The notes under the pieces were generated by a model that did not search any database, had not been told where the DNA came from, and saw nothing but the letters and a program-made list of their open reading frames with translations. Positions 31,679-40,058 of a DNA stretch of 64,000 nt are shown piece after piece. Origin of the DNA: Streptomyces sp. NRRL F-5122 (lineage in GTDB: Bacteria; Actinomycetota; Actinomycetes; Streptomycetales; Streptomycetaceae); contig NZ_LMWH01000015.1 of the NCBI RefSeq assembly GCF_001507435.1, positions 124,001 through 188,000 on the forward strand. Reading direction: 5' to 3'. The position numbers and the translations under genes were made by a program. Position 1 is the first letter of the stretch. Every line of letters starts with the position of its first letter.

Positions 31679-33826
31679 GTGAGCACGATTCGGCTCGATG
31701 TGATGCCCACCTCCGATGCCGCTCCTGCGCGCCGGTTCCGCGGCAAGAACAAACGCGAACGCTGGAAGCGCGGCGAGGACACCGAGCTGGCGGTGATCCG
31801 CCTGCCGTTGGACGTCCACCGACTGGAGGACCTGCATCGTGCGGAGAACCTGTACTCGGCGATGTGGTCCATCAAGCGTGTCCTGCAGCGGGATGCCCGC
31901 GACGCGGTAGATGCCTATTGGGCCGGCGACGTGCGCCGCGAGACGGACGCGAAAGCGTGGCGGCAGGCGTTGGGCTTGTCCCGCGAAGGGATGGAGCGGC
32001 GCGGCTACCGGCACATGGAGAGGTCCAAGCACCTCGGCCATCATGTGACGAAGGCGCTGGTGATGCATCAGGCCGACTCGGTGTGGGAAGGCGTAGTCCG
32101 TCACCTGTTCCCGGATGCGACCGGTCGCAAGTTCGGCCGGCCGAAGACCGGCACGTGGTGGGACTACACCCGGATCCCCGGCCGGGCCCGGTCGCATACG
32201 ACCGCTCGGAAGTGGGAGACGTTCCGCCTGCACGGCACCCTGGCCGGGCACCTCGCCGTCTACCGGCATCGCAGTCTCGGCGTGGAGGGGATGACCCCGG
32301 AGCAGGCGATCATGCTGCCGCCGGGAACGAGTGTCCTCGAGCAGCCCCGACGATTGCCAGTACCGGCCCGGCCCGCGGGCCGTGTGCCGACCGGCGAAGT
32401 GACCGCGAAAGGCACGGCGGAGACGCGGGCTGCGACCTGGTGGGACCACACTGGACCTCTGGCTGTCGTCTTCACCGGCGGCGCCGACTCCCAGCGCGGA
32501 GACCTCATACTCCCGGTCCGGCTGCCCTCAGGCGCGGGCCGCTGGCCCCGCCTTGTGCACTTCCTGAACAACCCCGATACCTGGCACAAGGTCGACCTGG
32601 TCCGCCACCGCGACACCGCCGCACCTGGAGGTTGGGCGTACGAGGCCCATCTGATGGTGCTCACCGGCGGCTACGCATCACCCGGTACCCGTGCCCGCCG
32701 CAAGGCAGCGGCCGAGCTCGGCCGGGTCGGTGGGATCGACGGCAACGTGTCCAACCTGTCTGTCGTCTCCTTCCCTGACACGCTCGACCCCGCCGACGGA
32801 GAGATACAGGCAACCCGAGCCGAACTCACCGACACGGAACGCGCCGCGCTAGAGAAAGCCCGCCGAAAGGAACGCGGCCGTAAACGCGCTCTCGACCGCT
32901 CCCGCCGGGCAACGAACCAGAGCCAGTACGGGCCGTCGAAGCGGCAGCAGGCCCGCGCTGAACGCCGCCAACAAGCCGGACTACCCGCGCGTCACGTCCA
33001 GGTCCCTGGTGGTGCCCGGGCGGCAAACACGGCTGGTGTGCCGAAGCAGGCGTACCGCAGGGATGACCTGTCGGCCGGTTACCGCCTCAACCGCGCCCGT
33101 CTCGCCGAAGCCGCCGCGACCGAGGCCGCAGCGAGAGACCACCGCGCCCGGCGCATCGCCGAGCGCATCATCACCGACCACGGCGCAAACCTCGTCGTCG
33201 AAGACTGCGACATACGCACCTGGTACCGCTTGTGGGGCAAAGCCCTGCAAGCCACCACACCCGGCCGGCTCACCGCCGCCGTCGGCCGCGAATGCGAGAA
33301 GGCCGGCGGCCGAATGCTGCGCGCATCAACGTTCACGACGAAGCTGTCACAGACCTGCCTGTGCGGCGCAGAAGTGAAGAAGACGCTCGCCGACCGGGTC
33401 CACCGCTGCACCTCCTGTGGCCTCGTCGCCGACCGGGACATGGTCTCCGGAGCCCTGGCCGCACACGTCCGGTTCAGCAACCCAGACGACCCCAGCACAG
33501 CGGGCCTGGACACAGTCCAGGCCCGCATGACACAGATCTTGTTCGCAGAAGGGCTGCAAGAAGCCCTGTCGAGTCAACCGCAGCGCGGTGCCCGCCCCCG
33601 CAGGGGCCGCACCCACGCGGCAGCCCAACGTCCTGGAATTCCCAGGCCGCGGGCCTCTGCTCGGCCAAACACCACCGACCGGAACCGGCCCACCCCGAAT
33701 GAGACCCGACCCGCGCGCGAGCGGCACAAGGGCCACGTCGGAACAGCCGCCCCAGTAGGGAACGCCCCGCCCAGAGGCGACACCCCCGAACAGGAACTGG
33801 TCGGACGGCATCCCATTACGGGATGA
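31679..33826 (+). CDS. tnpB: Large TnpB-type RuvC nuclease
   Basis: 715-aa TnpB/Cas12-like protein. Split RuvC motifs are in order: RuvC-I GGIDGN (D354), RuvC-II LVVEDCD (E508), RuvC-III ADRDMVSGALAA (D585/D587). The target-nucleation zinc ribbon lies between II and III: CLCG (C560, C562) and CTSCG (C577, C580). The N-terminal 350 residues are much longer than in compact TnpBs of about 400 aa. A basic region (KERGRKRALDRSRRATNQSQYGPSKRQ) follows RuvC-I. Known TnpBs are RNA-guided DNA nucleases using an omega RNA from their 3' end. GTG 31679 has AAAGGAGGTGG at 8 nt, so translation is well supported. No TnpA accompanies it. The last 110 residues are low-complexity Arg/Pro and may mainly encode RNA. 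Confidence 0.88.
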   Translation: MSTIRLDVMPTSDAAPARRFRGKNKRERWKRGEDTELAVIRLPLDVHRLEDLHRAENLYSAMWSIKRVLQRDARDAVDAYWAGDVRRETDAKAWRQALGLSREGMERRGYRHMERSKHLGHHVTKALVMHQADSVWEGVVRHLFPDATGRKFGRPKTGTWWDYTRIPGRARSHTTARKWETFRLHGTLAGHLAVYRHRSLGVEGMTPEQAIMLPPGTSVLEQPRRLPVPARPAGRVPTGEVTAKGTAETRAATWWDHTGPLAVVFTGGADSQRGDLILPVRLPSGAGRWPRLVHFLNNPDTWHKVDLVRHRDTAAPGGWAYEAHLMVLTGGYASPGTRARRKAAAELGRVGGIDGNVSNLSVVSFPDTLDPADGEIQATRAELTDTERAALEKARRKERGRKRALDRSRRATNQSQYGPSKRQQARAERRQQAGLPARHVQVPGGARAANTAGVPKQAYRRDDLSAGYRLNRARLAEAAATEAAARDHRARRIAERIITDHGANLVVEDCDIRTWYRLWGKALQATTPGRLTAAVGRECEKAGGRMLRASTFTTKLSQTCLCGAEVKKTLADRVHRCTSCGLVADRDMVSGALAAHVRFSNPDDPSTAGLDTVQARMTQILFAEGLQEALSSQPQRGARPRRGRTHAAAQRPGIPRPRASARPNTTDRNRPTPNETRPARERHKGHVGTAAPVGNAPPRGDTPEQELVGRHPITG

Positions 33827-33845
33827 CTCTTAGGCCAATGACCTC
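33500..33845 (+). ncRNA. Predicted omega/reRNA region at the 3' end of tnpB
   Basis: TnpB guide RNAs overlap the 3' end of the gene and run to the element's right end. Here the last third of the gene encodes low-complexity protein, and a hairpin (33809-33825) covers the stop codon. The guide would be the bases right after the element end, around 33830-33855. Exact RNA ends cannot be read from sequence alone; the limits given are approximate. Confidence 0.35.
33809..33825 (+). repeat. Hairpin CATCCC-ATTAC-GGGATG over the tnpB stop codon
   Basis: A 6-bp perfect stem with a 5-nt AT-rich loop; the TGA stop begins inside the right arm (33824). IS605-type elements keep subterminal hairpins near their right end, and omega RNAs end in stem structures, so this marks the probable right end of the element. 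It could also terminate transcription toward the convergent response-regulator gene. Confidence 0.5.
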
Positions 33846-33854
33846 TGCTCGGGC

Positions 33855-34514
33855 TCAGGGATAGAGGCCGGCCCGGAAGGTGAACGAGACGAGTTGCGCT
33901 CGATCACGTGCACCGACCTTCGTCATGGCCCGCACGGCATGCGTCTTCACGGTGAACGGCGACACGGACAGCCGGGCCGCGATCTCGTCGTTGCCGAGAC
34001 CGCTGGCGACAAGAACGACCACGTCCCGCTCCCTGGGGGTGAGAGCGTCGAAGCGTCGCAGCAGTTCCCGGTCGATCACCGGGGGCGGACTGTGGGTCAT
34101 GTGGCCGATCAGCGCGGCCGTCGCGGCGGCCGACAGCGCACCGCCACCGCCGACGACCTCGGCGATTCCGGCGACGAGTTCAGCGGGGCTCACGGTCTTG
34201 CTCAGGAAACCGTTGGCGCCCACGCGCAGTGCTGCGAGGACGATGTCGTCCTGGTCGAACGTGGTCAGCACGATCACCCGCGTCTTTTCGGGCGGATGCT
34301 CTTCGCGGATCCGGCGGGTGGCTTCGACACCGTCGATGCCGGGCATCCGGATGTCCATCAGCACCAGGTCGACGGGGTGGTCCCGGAGGAACGGGACGAC
34401 CTGGAGTCCATCGGAGAGATCACCCGCGACAACAAGACCCGGGTCGAGCCGAAGCATCGCCCGGATCCCGGCCCTGATGTCGTCCTGGTCGTCGACGATC
34501 AGAATGCGCGTCAT
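33855..34514 (-). CDS. NarL/LuxR-type response regulator
   Basis: 219-aa two-component response regulator. The receiver domain has the acidic pocket ILIVDDQDD, the phospho-acceptor D54 in LVLMDIRMPG, the Thr in VIVLTTFD and the Lys in FLSKTVSPAEL. The C-terminal GerE-type helix-turn-helix is LTPRERDVVVLVASGLGNDEIAARLSVSPFTVKTHAVRAMTKVGARDRAQLV. ATG 34514 overlaps the kinase stop by ATGA, so kinase and regulator are coupled. Two operator-like palindromes upstream of the kinase gene are probable binding sites for autoregulation. The 3' end lies 28 nt from the convergent tnpB element. Confidence 0.93.
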   Translation of the reverse strand: MTRILIVDDQDDIRAGIRAMLRLDPGLVVAGDLSDGLQVVPFLRDHPVDLVLMDIRMPGIDGVEATRRIREEHPPEKTRVIVLTTFDQDDIVLAALRVGANGFLSKTVSPAELVAGIAEVVGGGGALSAAATAALIGHMTHSPPPVIDRELLRRFDALTPRERDVVVLVASGLGNDEIAARLSVSPFTVKTHAVRAMTKVGARDRAQLVSFTFRAGLYP

Positions 34515-35695
34515 CGGACGACGGCTCCCAGGGGGCTGAACTCCGCGTGGACCCGGAATCGCCCGTCGTGATTGTCGATCGTCAGCCGCCCGCTGGAGGA
34601 CTCGACGCGTTCGCGCATCCCCACGAGTCCGAGTCCGCTGCCCGACCCGGAGCCGCCGGGGGTGTGACCGACGCGGTTCTCCACCGTGACGCAGATCCTG
34701 CCGTCGCGCTCGCCCACATCCACCGTCGCCGTCCCCTCTCCATGCCGGTAGGCATTGGTGAGTGCCTCCTGAACGACCCGGTAGACCGTCACGCCGACGC
34801 TGGGTTCCACGAAACCGTCGGGGATGTCGATGGAGGGCCGGATGTCGAGGCCGATGCTCTCGAAAGAGGCGATGAGTCCTTCCAGGCCGCTGAGCGCCGG
34901 GGTCGGCCGCAGTGCCTCGTCTTCGTACGCGTCGTCCTCGAGGCGCAGGAGCGCGAGAATGCGTTGCGTCTCCACGACGACGGTGCGGGCGCTGGACCTG
35001 GCCGAGACGAGGGCCTGCCGGGAGGACTCGGCGTCTTCGGGCAGCCCTATCTCCGCGGCACCGAGGTGCAGGCTCAACATCGCGACCTGGTGGCCGATGA
35101 CGTCGTGGAGGTCTCGGGCGATGCGGAGTCTTTCTTCGGTCACTCGTCGGGTGGCTTCGATCTCGCGGGTGGCGATGGCGCTCTCGGCTCGTTCCTCGAG
35201 GGTCCACCAGTGCTCTCGATGGATGCGGAGCGCGGCCCCTGTCGCACCTCCCGCCACGGCTGAGAAGATGGCGGCGGCTCCCACGACCGCGCCGCCGCGG
35301 AATCCTCCGAGCGTCATGAACGCCCCCAGGAAGAACGCCGCCACGATGCCGGTTCCGGCCAGGGGCTGCTTTCCCCTGAGGGTGACCGAGAACAGCACGA
35401 GTACCGCCATCATCCACACCGACAGGGGGTCGTGGCCCACCGCTGTGACGGCGAAGGACGCCGCGCTCGTCACGACCAGTCCTGCCCACGGCTTCCACCA
35501 CGAGAGGGTGACACCGCCGCCGGCGAGGAGCACGGAGAGGGCCGTCGGCCAGTCCGAGCCCCTCAGTACGGCTGCCACGATCTGACCGGTGAACACCAGC
35601 GCGGCGACCGCGTAGGCGACCCGGTGCAGCACCTCGGGTCGGCGGACCCACAGTGGTGCCGCGAGCCCGTCCTGACTGTTATGCGCCTCGACCAT
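34511..35695 (-). CDS. Membrane sensor histidine kinase of the HisKA_3 type
   Basis: 394-aa sensor kinase. Four to six hydrophobic helices cover residues 22-155 (AYAVAALVFTGQIVAAVL; TALSVLLAGGGVTLSWW; AAFFLGAFMTLGGF; VGAAAIFSAVAGGATGAAL) with almost no extracytoplasmic domain, suggesting sensing in or at the membrane. The dimerisation/phosphorylation motif is ERLRIARDLHDVIGHQ with H197. The ATPase N-box is VVQEALTNAYRHG and the G-box GSGSGLGLVGMRERV. ATG 35695 (MVEAHNSQDG) is preferred over the Arg-rich extension to 35785. It is first in the operon with the response regulator and divergent from a membrane protein gene at 35928 that may be a target. Confidence 0.9.
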   Translation of the reverse strand: MVEAHNSQDGLAAPLWVRRPEVLHRVAYAVAALVFTGQIVAAVLRGSDWPTALSVLLAGGGVTLSWWKPWAGLVVTSAASFAVTAVGHDPLSVWMMAVLVLFSVTLRGKQPLAGTGIVAAFFLGAFMTLGGFRGGAVVGAAAIFSAVAGGATGAALRIHREHWWTLEERAESAIATREIEATRRVTEERLRIARDLHDVIGHQVAMLSLHLGAAEIGLPEDAESSRQALVSARSSARTVVVETQRILALLRLEDDAYEDEALRPTPALSGLEGLIASFESIGLDIRPSIDIPDGFVEPSVGVTVYRVVQEALTNAYRHGEGTATVDVGERDGRICVTVENRVGHTPGGSGSGSGLGLVGMRERVESSSGRLTIDNHDGRFRVHAEFSPLGAVVR

Positions 35696-35728
35696 GAACC
35701 GATTCTCGTTCACGTGTGCGGTGGCCGT

Positions 35729-35746
35729 GTACTTCGAACGATGTAG
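35729..35746. promoter_or_regulatory. Operator-like palindrome, copy 1
   Basis: GTACTTCGAACGATGTAG contains ACTTCG-AA-CGATGT, a 14-bp inverted repeat with one mismatch. It is the reverse complement of copy 2 (35833-35850) with one difference over 18 bp. It lies 34 nt upstream of the kinase start codon, where a repressor or autoregulator would act. Confidence 0.5.
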
Positions 35747-35832
35747 ACGGCGGAGCCGCCTCGGTCGGCGGAGACGGCGGAGCATCGGTCGACGGGGGGC
35801 GGCAGAAGATTCCGTCGAGGTGGACGGCAGAA

Positions 35833-35850
35833 CTACTTCGTTCGAAGTAC
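35833..35850. promoter_or_regulatory. Operator-like palindrome, copy 2
   Basis: CTACTTCGTTCGAAGTAC contains the perfect palindrome ACTTCG-TT-CGAAGT and forms an inverted pair with copy 1, centre to centre about 104 bp apart (near ten helical turns). It lies about 80 nt upstream of the divergent membrane protein gene. Two matching sites facing two genes suggest shared control, most likely by the adjacent response regulator. Confidence 0.5.
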
Positions 35851-35927
35851 GCGGCTCCTCCCGAGGCCGCTGAGACTCGTCATCGAGGCGACCGTCTCAC
35901 ACCGTCACGATCACAACGGGACACCCG

Positions 35928-36527
35928 ATGACTCAGACCACCATGACTTCGACAACGCCGACCGCGGCCACGACGACGCCCTCCGGGCTCCGATCGCTCT
36001 ATCTGATCCGGGTCGTCTTCTCCCTGATCTGGGTGGCACTCGTCCTCACGACCTCCGCCTCGCTCGTATCGACGGACAGGCCCTCGGTGATCGCGGCCGT
36101 GCTGCTCATCGTCTACCCCCTGTGGGACGCCGTCGCCACGCTCCTCGAGCGTCGCCTGGCCGGCGCCGGCTCCACGAACCGCGTCAGTACCGTCAACATG
36201 GGTCTCGGCGTCGCCGCCACCGCCGGAATGGTCATCGCCGTCTTCTCCACCATCGGGACGGCCCTGCTCGTGTTCGGCCTCTGGGCCCTGCTCTCCGGAG
36301 CCATCCAGCTCGTCGTGGCGATTCGACGCCGGCGCACCGTCGGCGCCCAGTGGCCCATGGTCATCAGCGGTGGACAGTCCGTCCTCGCCGGTGCGACCGT
36401 CGCCGCCACGTCCGCCTCGGCGACGAGCAGTCTGTCCACGGTCGCCGGATACTCCGCCTTCGGTGCCTTCTGGTTCCTTGTCTCCGTCATCGCCCTGAGC
36501 GTCCGCACCCGACGCGAAAAGCGTTGA
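35928..36527 (+). CDS. Four- to six-helix membrane protein (DUF308/HdeD-like)
   Basis: 199-aa integral membrane protein. After a Thr-rich start (MTQTTMTSTTPTAATTT) come hydrophobic segments LIRVVFSLIWVALVL, VIAAVLLIVYPLWDAVATLL, GVAATAGMVIAVFSTIGTALLVFGLWALLSGAIQLVVAI, AGATVAATSAS and SAFGAFWFLVSVIAL, with RRRRTVG between them. The pairing of small helices and the GLWALLSGAIQL segment resemble HdeD/DUF308 proteins; the role is unknown. ATG 35928 is chosen although the ribosome-binding site is poor. Divergent from the kinase operon, with two operator-like palindromes between, so it may be the output of that system. Confidence 0.72.
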   Translation: MTQTTMTSTTPTAATTTPSGLRSLYLIRVVFSLIWVALVLTTSASLVSTDRPSVIAAVLLIVYPLWDAVATLLERRLAGAGSTNRVSTVNMGLGVAATAGMVIAVFSTIGTALLVFGLWALLSGAIQLVVAIRRRRTVGAQWPMVISGGQSVLAGATVAATSASATSSLSTVAGYSAFGAFWFLVSVIALSVRTRREKR

Positions 36528-36653
36528 CCACCGCCGTCGGTCCATGACGAACAGTTGCACGGCGTTGGGCTCCTTCCACGGGCACTCGGCGACACATTGC
36601 CGCGATCCCGCCGCGGTCGTCCCCCGCTCCGGCGGAGGGCGGCCGCCCGGACG

Positions 36654-38888
36654 TCAGTCCGGCTTGTCCACCGGGACCTTGAGCGGACGCGCCAGACCTG
36701 CCACCGCCTCGTCCAGGCGCTGCAGGTGCCGCAGCACCCGGTCGGTGACGCGGTCGTAGCGCGGGGCGCCCAGGGTCCCCGGTTTCAGCATGGACGTGAT
36801 GCTGGGGCCGGTCTCGATGCGTACGGTGCCGTGCTCGTCCTCGACGTGTGCGGCGATCGCCGCGATGTTGGCCACGATGCGTCGACCTGCGACGCGCAGC
36901 CGGGGATCCGCCGCGATCGAGGGGTGCTCGGGCAGCAGCTCGGCGGTCGCTGCCAGGGAGCGGGCGTGGTAGGCGCAGGTCTCCAGCATCGCGACGATGT
37001 AGCGGGCGGTGTCCCGGCGCGCCCGCAGAGGTGTGATCGGATGGGTCAGCGGCTGTGTCGAGGCACGCAGGTCCGCCAGTGCCTGGTCCAGGTCGCGTGC
37101 TTTGTCGAGGAGGTCGACCGCCGGGCCGCCGCTCAGCTGGTCGACCGCGGCGTCCGTGACGTCGCCGAGTCGTGTCAGGACGGTGGCGAGGAGTTCGTCC
37201 GTACGGCGGTCGGTGTGCACCGGCAGGACCAGCGCCGCCGCGACGATTCCGCAGGCCGCGCCCAGAGCCGTCTCCTCGATGCGCATGACGAGCACGGTGG
37301 TGCTGTACGTGTGCAGCAGGGTGTAGAGCAGTCCCAGCATCGCGGTGACGAAGAAGGACATCAGCGTGAACGAGAGCGGGGCCGTGTAGAACATCGCGAA
37401 GATGAACACGAGCACCAGCGCGAATGCCGTCCATGTGTGATGCCCGACCAGCCCCGCGAGGACGATACCGGCCACCACGCCGAAGACGGTCCCCAGGAGC
37501 CGGCGGTACCCCTTGACGAGGATCTCGCCGGTGGACGCGGTGTTGATGAACACGATCCAGCAGGTCAGCACCGCCCAGTACCAGCGCTGGCTGGAGATGA
37601 ACTCACCGCCGACGATCGCGAGCGACGATCCGACGGCGACCTGCACGGCCGCGCGCGTGGTGGGGCGCTTCAGGCCGGTGCGTTCCTCCTCCTGGGCCTC
37701 CTCGCTGCCGCTGATGGCGGCGTCCTCCGCGTGCAGTTCCTCCCGCGAGCGGGTGGTCGCGGGGGTGTCGTCCGTCTCGTCCTGAGGACCCTCGAGGGCC
37801 ATCCGCAGTCCGAGCACCGCACGCGAGGCCTCGCCGATCCCACGGAAGACGTCCTGGACCGCAGTGGGCCCGGGCGGCAGGTTGTCCTCCTCCCGGTAGC
37901 CGAGGAGCCGGTTGCGCACCTGCGCCAGCCCGGTACCTCGGGCCTCGGAGATCGGCTGCAGGAGCAGCAGGCGCAGTGCCTCGAGGTCGCGGCGCAGCGT
38001 GGCGGTCGTCCCGTCGTGCTCGGCGAGCGGGCCGCCCGAGGGCAGGGGCGCCCCGGGCAGGTGCAGGGTCAGCGTGTCGGCGCGCTCGGTACTGCGCGCG
38101 GTGAGCAGCAGAAGCCCCAGCCGTTCGGCGGTGATCTCGGCGTCGGCGATACGTCGCTGCACCAGCCGGGCCACCGCTTCGTCGGAGGTCCCCTGCTCCA
38201 GCCACCCCTGGATCATCATCGCGGTCTCGTGCAGGGCCGCGGTCCTGGCGCGAGCCTCCTCCAGGGCCTTCTCCCGGTCGTCGGGGCCGGCGTCGAGCAA
38301 TGCCACCTGGGCCGAGAGCAGTTGGGCGAAGCGGGCCCGGAAGGCACGGCGCAGCCGGTCCAGGATGCCCGCCGGTGTCTCCGGTACGAGTGCGAACCGC
38401 ACCAAGGCGCTGCTGCCGAAGGCGAGGACGATCGTGCCGCACAGCCCCGGGAGTGCGGAGACCGTCGCACCCACGAACAGGGAGAGGAAGTAGACCTGGA
38501 AGCCGATCAGGCCCAGCGCCGTACCGCGATCGCCGAAGCGCCGTCCATAGACGGCACTGAAGATGAGGGCGACGAAGAAGATGTCGCCCGCCACCACGTG
38601 CGACCTCAGGAGCGCACCGAGCGAGACGGAGGCCAGCGCGACCGGCAGGCCCAGGGCGAGGGTGACGGCTTGCTCCGGCCGTTCCTTCTCGCGGATGGCG
38701 AAGGTCGCGACCATCGCCGCGATCGCGCCTGCCACGAGATGGGACACGTCGGTAGCCAGCACCGCGAGGACGGCCAGCGTGAGCGCGATCGCGCACACTG
38801 TTCTGAGTCCGGCCGTCAGGCGCAGCAGACCTGGGTCCGATGCCGCGATGCGATCCCACAACTCCGCCCGCGCCGACCGACCTGACAC
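36654..38888 (-). CDS. FUSC-family inner-membrane protein (aromatic acid exporter-like)
   Basis: 744-aa protein with two blocks of about six membrane helices (residues 25-165 and 415-545) separated by a long cytoplasmic helical region, and a further helical C-terminal domain. This is the duplicated YccS/AaeB-like FUSC architecture. The second block begins RAAVQVAVGSSLAIVGGEFISSQRWYWAVLTCWIVF, the family's signature W-Y-W-A-V-L region. AaeB relatives export hydroxylated aromatic acids; the substrate here is unknown. GTG 38888 (VSGRSARAELWDRI) has GGAG 5 nt upstream; the upstream extension to 39143 is shadow. A long antisense frame (36555-38885) is rejected. Confidence 0.82.
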   Translation of the reverse strand: MSGRSARAELWDRIAASDPGLLRLTAGLRTVCAIALTLAVLAVLATDVSHLVAGAIAAMVATFAIREKERPEQAVTLALGLPVALASVSLGALLRSHVVAGDIFFVALIFSAVYGRRFGDRGTALGLIGFQVYFLSLFVGATVSALPGLCGTIVLAFGSSALVRFALVPETPAGILDRLRRAFRARFAQLLSAQVALLDAGPDDREKALEEARARTAALHETAMMIQGWLEQGTSDEAVARLVQRRIADAEITAERLGLLLLTARSTERADTLTLHLPGAPLPSGGPLAEHDGTTATLRRDLEALRLLLLQPISEARGTGLAQVRNRLLGYREEDNLPPGPTAVQDVFRGIGEASRAVLGLRMALEGPQDETDDTPATTRSREELHAEDAAISGSEEAQEEERTGLKRPTTRAAVQVAVGSSLAIVGGEFISSQRWYWAVLTCWIVFINTASTGEILVKGYRRLLGTVFGVVAGIVLAGLVGHHTWTAFALVLVFIFAMFYTAPLSFTLMSFFVTAMLGLLYTLLHTYSTTVLVMRIEETALGAACGIVAAALVLPVHTDRRTDELLATVLTRLGDVTDAAVDQLSGGPAVDLLDKARDLDQALADLRASTQPLTHPITPLRARRDTARYIVAMLETCAYHARSLAATAELLPEHPSIAADPRLRVAGRRIVANIAAIAAHVEDEHGTVRIETGPSITSMLKPGTLGAPRYDRVTDRVLRHLQRLDEAVAGLARPLKVPVDKPD

Positions 38889-39299
38889 CCTCACTCCGCT
38901 GTGCTCTCTCCCGCGTCCCGTCGTGATCTCCCGTCCAGCATCGCACGAGGTGGCGATCGGTCCGGCTTCGGACGTCCTTTGGGTTCGTGCAACGACGGCG
39001 GTTGCGGCTTCCCCGTTGCGTGGTCGAGCGTGGCGTGTCCACGGGTGGTCCGGGGCGCCCTGGCAGCCGACTTCCGCGAACCACCACCGGCTGGAGGATC
39101 CGGTCGGAGGGCCCGCCGCCTTTGCGTTGCTGCGCGGGGACAAAGCGATGCCTCGGCCCTGCGGTGTGGTGGACCCGGCTTGGTGTGTGCGCTTCCGTCA
39201 CATCGTTTGAGCTGCACTTTTGATGCCTTGATCCGTTCAGAGGCAACTGAGAAGTGCCTGTGCCAGGCTCGGGCCCTGCACCCCGACAGGAGTTCTTGG
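38889..39299. other. Intergenic region between divergent genes
   Basis: 411 nt between the FUSC gene and the DUF2231 gene. No gene or strong repeat found. Both promoters should lie here; the TTGATCC region near 39228 is one weak candidate on the plus strand. Confidence 0.4.
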
Positions 39300-39812
39300 A
39301 TGTCTCTGATCAACGGTCTGCCCGCTCACGTCCTGCTCGTCCACGTGGTCGTCGTGCTGATCCCTCTCACCGCACTGGCCTTGGTGACGGCAGCGCTGTG
39401 GCCACGTGCCGCCCGGCGGCTGGGTTCGCTGCTGCCGCTGCTGTCCCTGGCCGCGTTGATCAGCGTGCCGCTGACCACGCAAGCAGGCGAGTGGCTGGAA
39501 CGGCACGTCGACAACAATGCCCTGGTGCGCCGGCACACGGAGTTGGGTGACGGGCTGCTGCCGTGGGCCTTGGGCGTGTTCGTGCTGGCCGTGGTGGTGT
39601 GGTGGACGGCCGGACGCGCTGTGGCGGAGCCTCGGCAGGGCGGCGCCGCAGGGTGGGCACCGCTGCCTGTGCGGATCGTCGTGGGGGTGCTTTCACTGGC
39701 CGTTGCGCTGGGGGCGGTTGTGGACGTCTACCGGATCGGCGATTCCGGAGCGAAGGCCGCCTGGCATGACGCCTACTCGCAGGCGGCGACGGGGCCGAAG
39801 GGCGCTTCCTGA
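39300..39812 (+). CDS. DUF2231-family membrane protein
   Basis: 170-aa membrane protein with four helices: INGLPAHVLLVHVVVVLIPLTALALV, RLGSLLPLLSLAALISVPLTT, LLPWALGVFVLAVVVWW and IVVGVLSLAVALGAVVDVYRIG. HVLLVHVVVVLIP at the start and GEWLERHV after helix 2 are typical of DUF2231. Conserved histidines (H9, H15, and a W-H near the end, AKAAWHD) hint at metal or heme contact, but no function is established. ATG 39300 follows ACAGGAGTTCTTGG. The frame to 38901 is rejected as non-coding extension. Confidence 0.82.
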   Translation: MSLINGLPAHVLLVHVVVVLIPLTALALVTAALWPRAARRLGSLLPLLSLAALISVPLTTQAGEWLERHVDNNALVRRHTELGDGLLPWALGVFVLAVVVWWTAGRAVAEPRQGGAAGWAPLPVRIVVGVLSLAVALGAVVDVYRIGDSGAKAAWHDAYSQAATGPKGAS

Positions 39813-40058
39813 GTCGGGCCCTGACCGGGTTCCCGTTGTGGCCGCGGAGCCGGGACACCGCGGTCCGCAGGTGTACACGCCTACGGCGGTACCTCTTCCT
39901 TATGACCGTCTGCACCGTCGGAAGCGACGTTGAGCAGCCGTCCGTCGAGGCTGGAGGCGCCGACAGACGGGGCGGGCCGCCTGTTCCGGGCCCCGTCCGG
40001 GCAGACGGGATCGCGGCGCGGCAGGCATGCGATCCTGGGAGGGAGAAGGTCTTCCCTC

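Larger units (their letters stand above)
30214..33845. mobile_element. Composite mobile-element island: two IS5-family remnants and a TnpB element
   Basis: Three transposon-derived genes in succession: an IS112-like transposase gene broken by a deletion and truncated, a second IS5-family transposase on the opposite strand abutting the truncation, and a large TnpB-type nuclease. The lipoprotein gene on the left and the response regulator on the right appear intact, so insertion was intergenic. Terminal inverted repeats and target duplications could not be defined by eye. Confidence 0.8.

Noticed and set aside
30214..33845. CRISPR array accompanying the TnpB/Cas12-like gene
   Set aside because: No series of regularly spaced repeats of 20 bases or more was found in or around the island.
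36555..38885. 776-codon plus-strand open frame
   Set aside because: Exact antisense of the FUSC gene, rich in Gln/Arg/Gly/His and without domain signal.
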